A DNA stretch of 64,000 nucleotides from Panopea generosa (GCA_029582155.1 CM055894.1:29319707-29383706), one strand, 5' to 3'; shown: positions 1 through 12,000, numbered from the stretch's first letter. Translations and numbers: made by a program. Notes: generated by a model not told the origin, from the letters alone.

Positions 1-290
1 AGGGTTTTCCAGAAAAATGCATGGAAAATTACCAGCCAGGAAAACCCTGGAGTATTCGGACCAAGTTTTCCGGCCTCTTTTCACATGTGTTTGAAAAACA
101 TGGAAAAACATGGACATGTTATGGGGGAAAACTGTGAAATATATTCCGTGAAAGCCCTGGAATATTCGGAGAAGCTTTCTGGCCTTTTTTCACATCCAAA
201 ACCCTGGAAAACTATTGATTATAAGTGCAGAAATACCTGGAAAACAACGGAAAAAAATAAAAATGATTTTGGCTAGGGTTCTATATGAAA
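1..290. repeat. Diverged TTTTCCAG/CTGGAAAA-rich repeat, cut by the window start
   Basis: It has repeated blocks such as CCCTGGAATATTCGG and CTGGAAAA. A short block (ttttccag, nine bases, tggaaaatt, then ccagg or tcagg) recurs at about 6043-6080 in the same orientation, while 5880-6040 reads like a reverse-complement copy of the rest. Probably an interspersed element with fold-back structure; family unknown. Confidence 0.4.
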
Positions 291-914
291 TGGGAGTGAT
301 TTCAATGAAAAAAAAATACAGATGGACTAATAAATTACCATGAAATACCAGTATGCATTTTCTAATTATGATAGCTGAAACAAAAAAAGTAATATCATAC
401 TTGTCCATTAACATTTATAAATCTAAAATACAAACAGCAAAGCTATTTTCAAGTTCACATTTTAGTCCTGTTTTTATATAACACAAGTTAATCTGCCATC
501 TGTAGGAATATAACTTCCCTATAAGATGATATGTCTACTTGTATGGTGGATTTATTTAAAGGAAACAACTGAAACGACTCTGCCATCTATTTAGATTGAT
601 ATTGTTTTCTTCCATGAGATCTGTCACGTGTCCTTATCGCACTTTTCCTTTTATTCTTTACAGGTCTGTTTCTGAAAACAGTTTATTGTAGATCTTTGAA
701 ACCAATCAATACAAAAAATACAATACCAAAGACTTACAGACGTCTCTTTTAATTAACTTTTAATAAAACAAACTGCACACCAAAATGTCTGTAAGAATAT
801 CGCAATTTTAATTTTTTTTGTTTAGTCTGGGATGACCAAATTCAAAGCTAATTTACAAATACAAGTGCTAAAGTGTTAACAGATTTAAATCAAGTATCAT
901 AGAATCTCTAAGTA
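291..914. other. AT-rich sequence without recognised features
   Basis: No exon with paired splice sites, no RNA gene and no clear repeat border was seen. A possible acceptor (tctttacag at about 662) leads into a short open frame without a usable donor. Confidence 0.5.
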
Positions 915-1290
915 TTGGTATAAGAATAATTTCAAAACAGTCTGGACTTATAGAACTGCAAATACCAATGACAATAAAAAAACATTTCGCCATCAATGAC
1001 GATTAAAATGTACACAGTCATTTTAACCATAAATTACCAAAATTTGCCATATATAAAGTAACACTATAAAAAAGCATGTGCATTATCAACAAAATTTTAG
1101 ATTTTGGTATCAAAATAATTTCAAAACAATCCTTGTTTAGAATCGCGAATACCAATGGCAATAAAAACATTTCGCTGGCTTATACATTTACTACGTTATA
1201 TTGGTGTAATCCATCACTGACAATTAAAATGTACAGCTATTAACCAAAAGTTACAGTTTGCTGTTAATAGCATATATGAAGAAATTAGAA
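915..1290. repeat. Diverged tandem duplication, period about 191 bp
   Basis: The block starting ggtataagaataatttcaaa near 917 recurs as ggtatcaaaataatttcaaa near 1108. Further matches follow, including aataccaatg.caataaaaa and acatttcgc, and then caattaaaatgtaca. Two diverged copies. Confidence 0.55.
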
Positions 1291-1589
1291 CATTGATTTT
1301 TGGAAGATGAGTGTAGCGAGGCTTCTATAGTCATCAAATTGCCTATTTATGATTTTGTTCTATAACGTTTGTTATACTGTGGATGGCAGGGCTTATGTCT
1401 TGATAAATTGTCCGTCGTTTGTCTGTCCATTAACCTTATTCTTGTAGATGCGATAGCACTTTCATTTTTTATTGAACCTTAACTAAACTTGCAAAGCTGT
1501 TATATGACGACAAGATCTCGGACGAGTTTTTGAATCAGCATAATTCGACCACAAATGCCTCCGCCACAGGGCTTACAAGTACATTTTAT

Positions 1590-2798
1590 TTATTTATTTA
1601 TTTTTTTTCAGACTCCCATTTGGATGACCCATTTATTCTCCCCATCCTAGGTGTGCGGTGGTCGGGGAGGACCATCCCCCTACACACCTTACAATTTCAA
1701 AATAAATATATATATCTATATCAATAGCATATAAAATAATTCAACACATTCATTCATCTTTCATTCCTCAAAGAATTCAATTTTGTAAATGTACAATACT
1801 TTATAACTGTATATATATTACTTGATCTCTATTAAGAATGGGGAGAATAAAAAATAAAAAAAGAGAAAAGAAAGGTGAAGATAATAGTAATGATAATAAA
1901 AAATATTGGGGATAAGGTGGGGGGGGGGGGGGGGGGGGTTGCCAAAAGAGGTTGAAGCAAATACCAAAAACATATACAATCCACATCCAAGTTTGATTTT
2001 TTTTTTAAATTAAAGAGAAAAAAACAATAACAAAAACAGACTATATATAAATATGTTATTTTACAGGATAAGTTTAAGTATGATACTCCAGTCTTCCTCA
2101 TATTTGTCAGATAGTCCGTTCTTAACAGATATACATCTATTTACGTCAAACATGGATTTCATACTCATCAGGAGTCCTTTATAGGAAGGAGTGGCCTCCA
2201 AGCATCTACTTGCATAAATGTATCGTTTTATCTCAAGAATTAACAAGTTCTCTGTTAATGTTCTTTTATCATTTTTTAAAATCCCAAATAGAAGCTGAGT
2301 TTCATTCCATTGTACTTGAATATTTATATTATTTAGATGCATTATTACATTTGATAAAAGTTCTTGTGTTTGAGAGCAATGCCAAAAGATACGTTGCAAT
2401 GTTTCTGTCTGTTTCTTACAAAAAGTACATTTTGCATTTGATTTAATCTTTATCAAAGTGAGGTACCTATTAGTGGGGAGAAATCAATGTAGAAGTCGAT
2501 ATTGTAACCACTGGAGTTTAGTGTCTCTTGTTACTTGGAAAGGAATGTTATAGTATATATTCCAATCATTTTCATTTATATCATTCATTTCATTCCATTT
2601 ATTCTGGCTTGTTGGTTTCTCATTATTTCTATTTAAAACGTCATATATTGGTTTAGTCCAAGTTTTGTTTTTCAATATTGGAAACACATGTAATGGAATG
2701 AAAGGATTTGGTTCCTTTTTATGTTCACTTTACAGTTTATTGACTTTTTTAAATTGTTTGATTGCTGTTGTCATACCGAGCAAATGTAGATAGTTATT
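1590..2798 (-). mobile_element. 5'-truncated non-LTR retrotransposon (LINE), C-terminal part of ORF2
   Basis: Two minus-strand frames, 2687-2484 and 2456-2061, together resemble the end of a LINE ORF2. The first has FQVTRDTKLQWLQYRLLH, a motif typical of the region after the reverse transcriptase in L1/Tx1-like LINEs. The second has the Cys/His knuckle CTFCKKQTETLQRIFWHC. A frameshift separates them and no reverse transcriptase remains, so the copy is dead on arrival. Its 3' end (low coordinates) has an A/T-rich tail (tttatttatttatt at 1588 on the plus strand) and a run of about 20 G at 1919-1938. Flanks at about 1468-1589 and 2799-2920 are near-identical direct repeats. The clade assignment is tentative. 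Confidence 0.72.
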
Positions 2799-3784
2799 TT
2801 TTATTGAATCTTAACTAAACTTGCAAAGCTGTTATATGACGACAAGATCTCGGATGAGTTCTTGAATCAGCACAATTCGACCACAAATGCCTCCGCCACA
2901 GGGCTTACAAGTACATTTTAAGCAAACTTTTAAAAAACATTTTCTCTGAAAGTTTAAGGCCTAGAACTCAGATATTTTACATGTAACATTGCATGGGAGT
3001 CTCCTAAGATTTGTTGAAGTCAGGGTCCCTGAGGTTAAATTTGGCGCCACCACAAGGGTCACCGTTTTACATAGTTATATAGGGATAATGTTGTAGACAC
3101 GATATCACCTTCATTTAACATTGAATCTTAATAAAACTTGCAAAGCAGTTATATACACGATCTCCCATGAGTTCTTGAACCAGCGTGATTCGATCACAAA
3201 TGGCCCCACCACATCGCTTATAAGCACATTTTAAGCAAAACTTTAATAACATTTTCTCTGAAAGTTTAAGATCTAGACCTTAGATAATTTACATATTGCA
3301 TTGCATGGAGGTTCCCTAAAAGATTTGTTGAAGTCGAGTTCCTGGGATCAAATTGGGGACCGCAACTATGTTTTACATAGAATTATATAGGGAAAATGTT
3401 GTAGATGTGATGGCACTTTCATTTTTCATTAAATATTGACCAAACCTGCACAACAATTATATAATCACAAGATTTCGGAAGAGTTGTTGAACCAGCGGGA
3501 TTTGACTATGAATGCCCCCACCACATATAAGCACATTTTAAGTAAAATTTTAAAAAACTATTTTCTCTGAAAGTTCAAGTCCTAGACCTTAGATATTTTA
3601 CATGTAGCATTGCATGGAGGTCCCGTTTGTTGAAGTCAGGTCCCTGGGGTCAAATTTGGGGCCGCCACAGGGGTCACTGTTTTAAATATCGAGTTATATA
3701 AGGAAAATGTTGTAGATGTAATAGCACCTTCATTTTTCATCGAATCTTAACCGAACTTGCACAGCAGTATATAACCACAAGATC

Positions 3785-4463
3785 GTCCGTCTTGCGCCTG
3801 TAAACAATTGATATTTACCACTTCTTCTCATTAGCTGTAAGCTCAATTGTAATGAAATGCTGTATGCAGCTTTGGTACCTAAGTGTGAATCAAAATTGTG
3901 AATTGCATGGTCCCCACACCACTGGGGCCCTGGGGGTGGGGCCAAAACAGTTAAATTTAAGATGTTTTTTAATGGTTTTTAGTGATATCTGTTGCTGCTG
4001 ACATGGCGGTAAATGTTTATGTTATAGTGAGTGCTTGCTCCCACACCCCCCACTCTGTAATCTTGGGCCTGGGCCAGAACAGTCAAATTTAAGGTAAACA
4101 TTAAAAAGGTGATCGCAATATAAATCCCTTGAAACTAAGTCTCAGGTGACCTAAAAATCTTCTTATTATAGGAAGCACTTGAAAACAAATTGTAAGCATA
4201 TTTAATGAGGTTTATGACTGAGTCCATTAAAAAAATTGTGAATTTCATGCCCCTGGGTCTAATGGTTTGATCCTTGTGGTGGGTTCTACTTTACTAAATT
4301 CATATAAGAGAATAGGATGTGATTCGTTGATGCTGATATGACATTCACAATCACAATTCATGTTTGGATTTTCCCCGCATCCCTTAGGACAAAAGTTTGA
4401 ACATAAATTCATATATCTTTATGTCATTAAGGATAATCAGGTGACTGTTAAGGCCCATGGGCC
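3785..4463 (+). mobile_element. Fragment of family 6 tandem-core element nested in family 5
   Basis: It shares blocks with 45201-46266, including CAATTGTAATGAAATG, GCAGCTTTGGTA, GAATTGCATGGTCC and GGGGCCAAAACAGT. It ends in a perfect hairpin (AGGCCCATGGGCCT) plus CTTTT. The host unit is cut at ccacaagatc (3784) and a family 5 unit resumes at about 4464. Confidence 0.62.
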
Positions 4464-4775
4464 TCTTTTCATTTAATCTTTACCAAACTTGCACAGCAGA
4501 TATGTTATCACAACATCTTAGACAAGTTCTTGAACCAGCGTGATTTGACCACAAATGCCCCCGCCGCAGGGCTTATACGCACATTTTAAGCGAAACTTTA
4601 AAAAACATTTCCTCTGAAAATTCAAGTCCTAGACCTTAGATATATTAAGTCTAGCATTGCAATGTGGTCTCTTAAAAGATTTTTTGAAGAGGAACTTACA
4701 AAAAACATTTCCTCTGAAATGTTTATCTGTCCATTTATTGCCAAGGGGACGATTTAGGCCCTCTTGGGCCTTTTG

Positions 4776-5860
4776 TTTAAAGTGAATATGTTTTTGAGGC
4801 AAATAAAAAATCAAGTTTTCCATGAGCTGTGTCAAATTGCTTACAAAGAATGAATATTGTGTGGTATTGAAAATATATTTAGAATACCTTATATTCATAA
4901 TTTCTCACGTTCTAGCGTGTCTATCATGACGCAAGCTCGGGTTTTCAAAATGGATTACATCATTAAAGCAAACACGCAACACCAGTTAGTGACGTCAATA
5001 TCCATTATGGGTTATTCATTAGATTCTAATTAACTTTGTGAAAACATGAATATAATTGAAACATTTTTTTTTATATGAAAAAAAAATCTATACTGTTATT
5101 GTTATTTATAGTTTTGGTGCAATAACTTGTTTTTTGTTTGGTAGATCTAGATTATAATCAACTCATGAGATCATACCTAGGACCTTAGTAACCCCACCCA
5201 CCAAAAGCAAATGCACAATATCTTAAGTTTCCTTCAAAATAATGTGTATGTGTGTGTCTGTGTGTGTATAGGATCCTGACAACTAAATGCAACTTAAGGC
5301 TTGTTTTGAGGTAAATTGTATCACTGTTACTAAAAATAGAAAAATGATTACCATCTCATAACTTTTGTTTTCTTTGACTTATTTTGATGACATTTTCTGT
5401 ACAGGTTCCTGACAGTTAACAAAAGTCTTGGATAAATTGGTTAAGATCACTTTACTAAAAAATAAAAACAATGTTTCCACTAAAAAACTCAGTAAGTTTC
5501 TGTCTAAGAAATATATATAGATCTACATTTATATATATATATATTTTTTTTTAACAAACTTACAATTTATTTAATATATAATTATGAGCTCAATGCAGTT
5601 AAACTGGTGTGATTAAGATCTCCAAGTAGGTATCCATTGTATATTTTTAGATAAAGTTGATGCATAAGCATAATTCCTTTTAAGCAATTGTAATTTATCA
5701 AATATAAAATTATTTGTTCCATTTTGACTTCAAGAATTTTAATTTATAAAATTTTTTAAACAGATCAACGGTTTTTATTTCGTACAATCTAACCATAAAA
5801 ATCATAAAAAAAAAGTGTTTATAATAAAAAAAAGTCCATAATCAAGTCTTTTCCAGTCTA
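4776..5860. other. AT-rich spacer with short microsatellites
   Basis: A TG-rich tract lies at about 5245-5270 and a TA-rich tract at about 5505-5545. No coding exon, RNA gene or element border was identified. Confidence 0.5.
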
Positions 5861-6085
5861 TTTCGTGTCAAAATATTCTCAAAAAAGTCCAAACTTTCCA
5901 GGTTTTTCCACTTATTTTCTCCACAATATTGCTATCTAAAAAATCAATGAAATCTTTTTCCAGCCTTTGAGAAAAAATGTCTGATTTTCTATAATATTCC
6001 AGGGTTTCTGTGTATTTCCGTGTGTTTCAAGGCCATTTTCTTGTTTTTCCAGTCAACATCCTGGAAAATTTACAGTCAGGTAAGC
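5860..6085. repeat. Second copy of the TTTTCCAG-rich repeat
   Basis: It is mostly in reverse orientation relative to 1-290 (CCAGGTTTTTCC, AATATTCCAGGG) and ends with a direct-orientation block (ttttccag, tggaaaatt, tcagg) that matches the window start. Confidence 0.4.
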
Positions 6086-6967
6086 CAGTAGAGCAATCAA
6101 GCCCATTTGGACTTCTTGTTCTATCAGCAGACTGCAAGGTCTACACTCTTGTGCATTAATTTGTTTGAATATAGAGACCTAAGATTCTTGAATACCTCTC
6201 TGGACAGAGACTTTTAAAGGATTTTAACATAGTAATACTTTAGGTCATAGTGTACACAGCAGGCACCTCATAATAATTATTGTGATTTTTCAATATTCTT
6301 TATGTAACCCTTTATGTGTCAGAATGTACCAGAATACACTGGATTGTTTTGTGGTAGTTTAATTGGATTACAATATTCAAACCTGGAAAGACATACAAAG
6401 ACTACATAAATACATTGACAGACAAGGTGTTAGTGGCATGCACGATTAATCTCATGCAACATATAGATAGGCCGACAACATGAATTCACACGCACTTACA
6501 TACATAACTCTGTCTATAATCAGGTTATGTATATTTGACACTCATGACTCTCATGCATAATTGCTTAAACACTTACATTCCTAAAACAACACCGTACACA
6601 ACAGGTAGCACAAAATACAATCACCGTAGTGATACTTAGAGACCTGGATTACATTTATTAGGACTTGGCATAGGACTGCAGTTCCGTTGAAGAGCTGCTG
6701 TTTTCCTAGTTTATTAGGCAGCTAAATAAAGAGAAGTGGGAAACAACAATCTGACATTTTTATTGGTCAATACACAGTTGTTGGATTAAATTAAATATAA
6801 ATGGTCTAGGGAACATAAAGATTCCATCAAAATTCATAATGTACTTTAAACTTTATATAGGGATACTACATATTTTGAATGAATACTTTTCTTCTTTTAG
6901 CTTGAAGCATTGTTTAGCAATGGCATTTCAGATTTAGTCCAATTAAAGGGAAGATGACTATAAAATA
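6086..6967. other. Unannotated intronic or upstream sequence
   Basis: No extracellular exon of the receptor gene could be supported here. No repeat family was recognised. Confidence 0.4.
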
Positions 6968-7622
6968 CAGTCGAAACTCGGTATCTCGTTACTGAAGGGA
7001 ATGTCAAAAAACATTGAAATCTCAAAATATCAACATAGATTTGGCCTCGAGATCAATATTTTTTTTCATAACCTGATAAAAGTCTGTCGTAATATGTCAG
7101 TCATATGTTCGCTTTCATATTAGGGTCAGTGCAGTAGAATTACACTGTTGTGATAAATGCTCATATTTGGGGCCTTTGAATTGCTCGGCAGTGTGAGATA
7201 ATAATTGAGGCATATTGATTAAATTAAAAGGTATTTATATAATTTACATGCAATAACTCAATTCGATGTCGCGATGTTTGCAACATTCTGTCAATCATTA
7301 AAACTGACACCTTTACCGTAGGCCAGTAATTAGTGTTGTGTCTTAAACAAACTGAAAAATATTATGCATAGATTTTCACATGACATGGACAAAACACACA
7401 CTATTATCATTTATGTCAACAATAATTATATGTGTGAAATGGTTAATCTGGAACTAAAACTTGGATCGAGATATCCAAAATATCGACACAGATAATATCG
7501 GGGAAAAAAAGATACGATATATATTTACATACACAAAGAATGGCAAAAGTTGGGAATGGCAAAAAATATTGACAAAGCCGGAATATCGACTCGAGCAATA
7601 TTGAGATAATGAGTTTCAACTA
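6968..7622. mobile_element. MITE-like element with TA target site (pogo/Tc1-mariner type ends)
   Basis: The left end is TA then CAGTCGAAACTCGGTATCTCG; the right end is GAGATAATGAGTTTCAACTA then TA. Both arms read approximately CAGTTGAAACTC..TATCTC, giving imperfect inverted repeats of about 22 bp and a 655-bp element. There is no transposase ORF. More GATATC-rich inverted blocks lie inside (7020-7060 against 7440-7600). Assignment to pogo or Tc1/mariner rests on TA and the CAGT-like start. Confidence 0.65.
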
Positions 7623-8304
7623 TATTTGATTGTTTTCTAAATAAATATTTTATTAGTCCTGTACAGGTCATATCTGAGGGGACTATAGGTTTTAAATTAC
7701 CCACTGTCCATTCATCCATATGACAAAAATTGTCACAAAATTTGTAAACCAGAAGGGACTTTACCAATACGTTGGTGTCTTGTTAACCTTATCATTTTTT
7801 ATTATTCTGTATCATTAGTACATTATATGTTTCATAAAGTTTCTGTTTTCTATCTTTTCTTTGCATAATCTGACAATCCAGATACCATCTCGAGATTGTG
7901 CACATCAAAGTGTGTATATTAATTTATGTTACCCCGAACATTGACTAAATACAAATGTAAACAGATAGCTTAAATGAAAGAACCGCTCTTTTAAGAAATA
8001 CACATTTCATTCAAAGTTATATGTTTTTTACATTTTCAAAAATCAGCCAATAATAGGTTTGTAGGAATGGCTTCAGCAAACACATTAAATCTCATTCATT
8101 TTTTGTGAGTATCAAAAATTGTATTTTTCAGAATTTTTATGGGGATTTAAATAACTGTCTAGATCATGACCATCAATTGCCAAAAAAAAAAGTTATAATT
8201 GTGTTTAGGACACCTGAGGTGATTACTCTGAAGCCAACTACATAAAACTATTCCGTTCCTGAGATGTGGAATTAATACTATCTTGTTTGTCCGGATTTTT
8301 TCAG
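7623..8304. other. Intron upstream of the transmembrane exon
   Basis: Nothing recognisable except the polypyrimidine tract and acceptor at 8296-8304. Confidence 0.5.
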
Positions 8305-8430
8305 TTGCTGATACCACAGAGTCCCCGAGTTCAGATGCATTGATTGGTGGTGCTGTAGGTGGTGGAATTGTGGCAGCAGCCATTGTTATTATTGTTGTGG
8401 TTGTTCTGTTCAGAAGATACCAAGGATCAG
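8305..8430 (+). CDS. Internal exon 1: stalk and transmembrane helix of a type I membrane protein (partial gene)
   Basis: The acceptor follows a T-rich tract (tttttcag) and the donor is cag|gtttta. The 126-nt exon is entered and left in phase 1. After a codon split with the previous exon it reads ADTTESPSSD, a Ser/Thr/acidic stalk, then a Gly/Ala/Ile/Val helix of about 25 residues starting ALIGGAVGGGIV, then the stop-transfer residues RR and YQGS. That order places the N-terminal side outside the cell and the next exons in the cytoplasm. No signal peptide or extracellular domain was found upstream, so those exons should lie before the window. Immunoglobulin-type, EGF-type or other adhesion and scavenger receptors of invertebrates often end this way, but the exon alone cannot separate them. 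The glycine-rich helix could also favour helix packing, which is inference. Confidence 0.8.
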
Positions 8431-8543
8431 GTTTTATTTCTTTTTCGTAGTTCTTGTCACTATTGGTCACAAAATAAAATACACATAGATGAAAATATTT
8501 TATGTTATATCGGCATGTTACTGTAGAGTGATTATAACTGTTA

Positions 8544-9300
8544 AAAGATGAGCTTTTGTGATCGCTCCTTGTCTGTTGTCCACCCGTTGTTAACTTTTAC
8601 TTCAAACAACTTCTCTGATACTATCTGATAAAATTTGACTTAATGTGTTGTGAGCATTGTTACATGAAGCTCTCCCAAATTTCTTCAAATCATGACCCTA
8701 GGGTTTAATTTGGTACTGCCCAGGAACTTTTTTTTCTTCTCAAAATTAGAAAAAAATCTTCTCCAAAAGTACAATGCTTGGCACTTTGATTTTCTACATC
8801 CAGTATCTACTAATCAAACAGGAAATTCTGTTTTTCTCACCTAATTGGGTATTATTTTAACTATCATAATGTGTGGTTATTGTTTAGTTATAACAGTTGA
8901 GACTGGGCCTTTAAATGGATAAGGGGCCAGCAGTGGCCCAAAACAGGAACAAATGTTAAAGTTCAAAAACTTCCTACTCAAGAACTGATAAGCCAAATTT
9001 GTTCATATTTAGTTAAAATGATCCCTCTCAGTAGGGGTTTTGATTTTGTTCAAATGAAGGGACTAGGATCTATTTGGGCCCAATAAGGGGACTTTGATTT
9101 TTACATAGGAATTCTATAGGAAAGCAGTCAGTTCTGTTTTTCTTATATATTTTAGGTATTATTTTAAACATTATTTGGAACATTGTTAAGTCTTTACATT
9201 TGAGACTGTATCCTTTGCAAGGACTATATTATCCATAAAGGGTCATCAGGGGCGTAATAGGGATACAATTGTGAATTTTCAAAATCTTTTTCTCAAGAAC
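8544..9300 (+). mobile_element. Tandem-core element, family 2 (degraded)
   Basis: The start GATGAGCTTTTGTGATCGC with TGTCTGTTGTCC matches the right arm of the family 1 5' hairpin. Units carry CATGAAGCTCTC, CAAATCATGACCCTAGGG, GGGACTTTGATTTTTACATA and CTCAAGAACTGATAAGCC. The 5' hairpin arm and the 3' end are lost. Related pieces are at 16201-16641 and 19551-19860. Confidence 0.5.
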
Positions 9301-9700
9301 CTGCCAACCTCCACGCAGTGTATAAGAATTACAAAATGCTCTCTTGCAAAAATGGAACAACATACCACCGCAAAAAATTGCAGCAGTAATTCTCTCTATG
9401 CGACAGAGATATATAACATGTATCCAGGTGAATGGTTAAGTACACTCGTCATTGACACCTGTGAAGTTTCACTTTGGGGGTAGATTCGAAAAAGGGAAAA
9501 AATGCAAATAAAAATCAAGTCATAGTCATGAAATTTTGACAGTAGGAGACAGAGATGGCGCTATTAACGTATATAAACTTTCTTTGAAATCAGATGATAT
9601 TTTCTTCACTAAAATTACCTATATGTAAGTGGTGCACTTTCAAAGTCCCTGAGTATATTATTATGTAAACTTTATATGGCGAATTCAAGGCGAAGTCAAC

Positions 9701-10242
9701 TTAGCTTTTCCAGACCCAGAAATGGAAGCGTGGACACTTATAAAGGGAAGTCCCTGATATCCACTTTGCTTTTCTGTGCCATTGCAACTTTTCTTGCAGC
9801 CCAATCACCAGTCGTAAAACTTGCCAATTTTGTAGAGATTTACAGTAACATTTAAGGTATGAGAGGCAATCAGAAATGTTTGAGTACTCCACATTAATCG
9901 AAACTCACTTTTCCAAATGAGAAATTCATTGCTGGAAAGCCCTAGCGTAGTTTGTAACAGGTATACTCTACAGATACTGAAAAGTGATGACATCAAGAGC
10001 ATCTTTTTCAGTCGAAGAAACAGGAAGAAATCACAAGGCTTCATATATATGGAAAGTACTTGTATGATGTGGTAACTGTACAACTTGGCTCTTATGGGCA
10101 GGTGCATTATTGGCAGGTGAATTATCATATAGGAGGCATATACCAGTTTCTGGTCTTCTTTTTTCACATACCTGTTTGACCAAATATTTGTAAAAATTAC
10201 CAGTAATTGATCGACCAATTGGGGTAGGAGAATGAATGACAA
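9701..10242 (-). pseudogene. Decayed mariner-type transposase
   Basis: Two overlapping minus-strand frames (10242-9805 and 9892-9701) give a broken C-terminal part of a mariner/IS630-type transposase. The clearest stretch is KPCDFFLFLRLKKML, which matches the family block around the third catalytic Asp (usually SPDLAPCDFFLFPRLKK). It is followed by a decayed helix region and, in the next frame, EKLQWHRKAKWISG, corresponding to the usual end with a conserved Trp and Lys/Arg cluster. No intact N-terminal HTH was found, and a SINE has landed next to it at 10257. It is an inactive relic in the intron of the receptor gene. Confidence 0.65.
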
Positions 10243-10256
10243 ACCATGTAAAGGAA

Positions 10257-10543
10257 GCCGGGCTGATTAGCTCAGTTGGTTACGTGTCTGACTATCAATG
10301 AGTTTGAATCCCCGCCCCGCAACAGTCTCCGTGATGATTGATATACGATATTTGTCTCATTATTATTCGTCTCTCACTGCTGATTCAAATGGGAAAATTA
10401 TTAGTTACTTGTGGAGATGGCGTGTGCTGGAGTACTGGTTAACCTTTCAGGATCCCAGGAGACACTGTTTAGGTTAACTGATTATCTGTTAGTCCTCGAT
10501 GGCATAAAAATGACACTAAATATTCAATCAAATTCAATCCAAT
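10257..10543 (+). mobile_element. tRNA-headed SINE, copy 1
   Basis: The head has a Pol III A-box-like TTAGCTCAGTTGGTTA and a B-box-like GTTTGAATCCCC. The body includes CAACAGTCTCCGTGAT, GATGGCGTGTGCTGG and CCTCGATGGCATAAAAATGA, and the tail is ATTCAATCAAATTCAATC. It is flanked by the direct repeat TGTAAAGGAA (10247-10256 and 10544-10553). Two other copies occur at 31812 and 52611. The head of this copy is shortened between the boxes, so it is not a functional tRNA. Confidence 0.88.
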
Positions 10544-10757
10544 TGTAAAGGAAATATAGTTGAAAGTGGCGCTGTATGTAGTATAACATTTTGCTATACT
10601 ATGTAATGTGATTACATTCAAGTCAATTTAGTACATTACTATGAAGCTTAAGATACATATTTTTTTCACTGTACACAACATAATCATTCTTATTATGGAA
10701 ACACAATCTTCTGTATGCCTGGTTGTAGTAATGAAATAAAAAATATTTTCATTTCAG

Positions 10758-10791
10758 GGAAACCAAAGGGTGATATGGAACTCAATAACAG
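10758..10791 (+). CDS. Internal exon 2: juxtamembrane cytoplasmic segment
   Basis: This 34-nt micro-exon lies between atttcag and the donor ag|gtacat. It enters in phase 1, exactly matching the end of the transmembrane exon, and leaves in phase 2. With the carried base it reads GKPKGDMELNN plus a split Arg codon. It is basic and then acidic, as expected just inside the membrane. It carries no recognisable domain and is too short to assign alone; its support is the splice sites and the phase match on both sides. Because exons 2 and 3 have phases 1-2 and 2-1, they can only be skipped as a pair (75 nt) without a frameshift. Confidence 0.68.
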
Positions 10792-12000
10792 GTACATTTC
10801 ATTACATGATTTTTTTTCTAATACCTAATTTGTTTTATATGGAAATAGTATATTGTATTAATTCCATTTGTCGCTCATACTCTAGTAAATGCCAAACCTG
10901 TCTTTTCTGATAAATAAATTACATATTTTCTCTGTTTTACTGAAAACATATAGACAGGGGATGTTTTTGTACTTGCCCCTGTCTAGTAATATAAGTCCCA
11001 CCTGCGTTAAAGTCACGAATGCTAAACGCACATTTGGTACAAATGCATTGTAGACACTGAACAGATAAAGGATATACAAATAACTGGTATTTCACTTATC
11101 ATGGACTCCACAGTCATGACATTGATGGGGAAAATCTTGGGCCAACTTTTGTTTAATGTCAACTTTTGACATTAAGCTCTTAAAATTAATAATGGATTTT
11201 TAAGCAGTTTAACATAAAGTTGAAAATAAATAGTTCCTCCGCATCTGCCAATAATTATTATAAGCGTGTATGTATCACGTTCAAGCTTAAAAGCCCATTC
11301 ACAGGACAGAGTGGAATTAAAACATTTTTCAGAAGGATGGACATTATGCATGTTGATTACGTTTCAACAGTTTTGTTACACACAAAAGTCACATAAGTAT
11401 TTTGTTCTTTTTTTCATACAGAATGAAAATCGTTTTAAAACCTACCCAAAACACTTCGAAAACTTTTAATTAACAAATGCTAAATGCAAACGGTTAGTTG
11501 ATCGTTATGCAATTAAAAGTTAATTAAATTGTTTCAACTAATCGGGAACCAGAACGTTTAACAGTAACTGTTTGTCCAATCAGCAACAAGAATGCTGTTA
11601 TCAAATCAGAAACCACAACACTTAGCAGGTGTCACTTCCTGTTCCGGTCTCAATGGAGGCAGCCATTTTTATGTGCTTAAGATTCTGAATCTCAAATTCT
11701 TTATCAAATTGCCGACACGGGATTATTTGGATAGATCATAATGACGGCATCCACAGTGTCACACCTTGCAGTAACCTTGTAACTCCCTCTTAGCCTGTCT
11801 TGTCTCTTTTTGAACACATTTAGGCTCACTCAAAATTCAGTTTCTTTGTTTACATCTGTTTATGTTTTGTTATACCCCAACCAATTTTTTAATGTACTGT
11901 GTTCACCAAATTGCCCCATCAAAATTTGTTAGTTTAGAATACGTCTACATATTTATCAATAACAAGTCACATTCGCCCCAGTCATTTTGGAAGCAGGAAA
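10792..12000. other. Intron 2, first part: no recognised element
   Basis: AT-rich. Short open frames on both strands lack domains and splice support. Confidence 0.45.

Larger units (their letters stand above)
1388..4775 (+). mobile_element. Tandem-core element, family 5 (GCAGGGCTTAT start), interrupted twice
   Basis: It starts with GCAGGGCTTATG and a GTCCGTCGTTTGTC block, then runs in units of about 305-312 bp that each contain CACCTTCATTTTTCATTGAA, AAACTTGCACAGCAGTTATA and TTTTCTCTGAAAGTT (unit starts near 1449, 2798, 3103, 3407 and 3719). A LINE sits at 1590-2798 and a piece of another tandem-core family at 3785-4463. The 3' end is a hairpin (AGGCCC tctt GGGCCT) followed by TTTTGTTT at 4756-4779. 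The 5' hairpin arm seen in other copies is incomplete here. Related copies start near 49437 and 54294. Confidence 0.7.

Noticed and set aside
662-760. Possible extracellular exon after tctttacag
   Set aside because: The frame is open for about 30 codons but there is no donor before the stop and no recognisable domain.
1801-2101. Minus-strand proline-rich frames
   Set aside because: They arise from the 20-G run in the 3' region of the LINE and have no domain.
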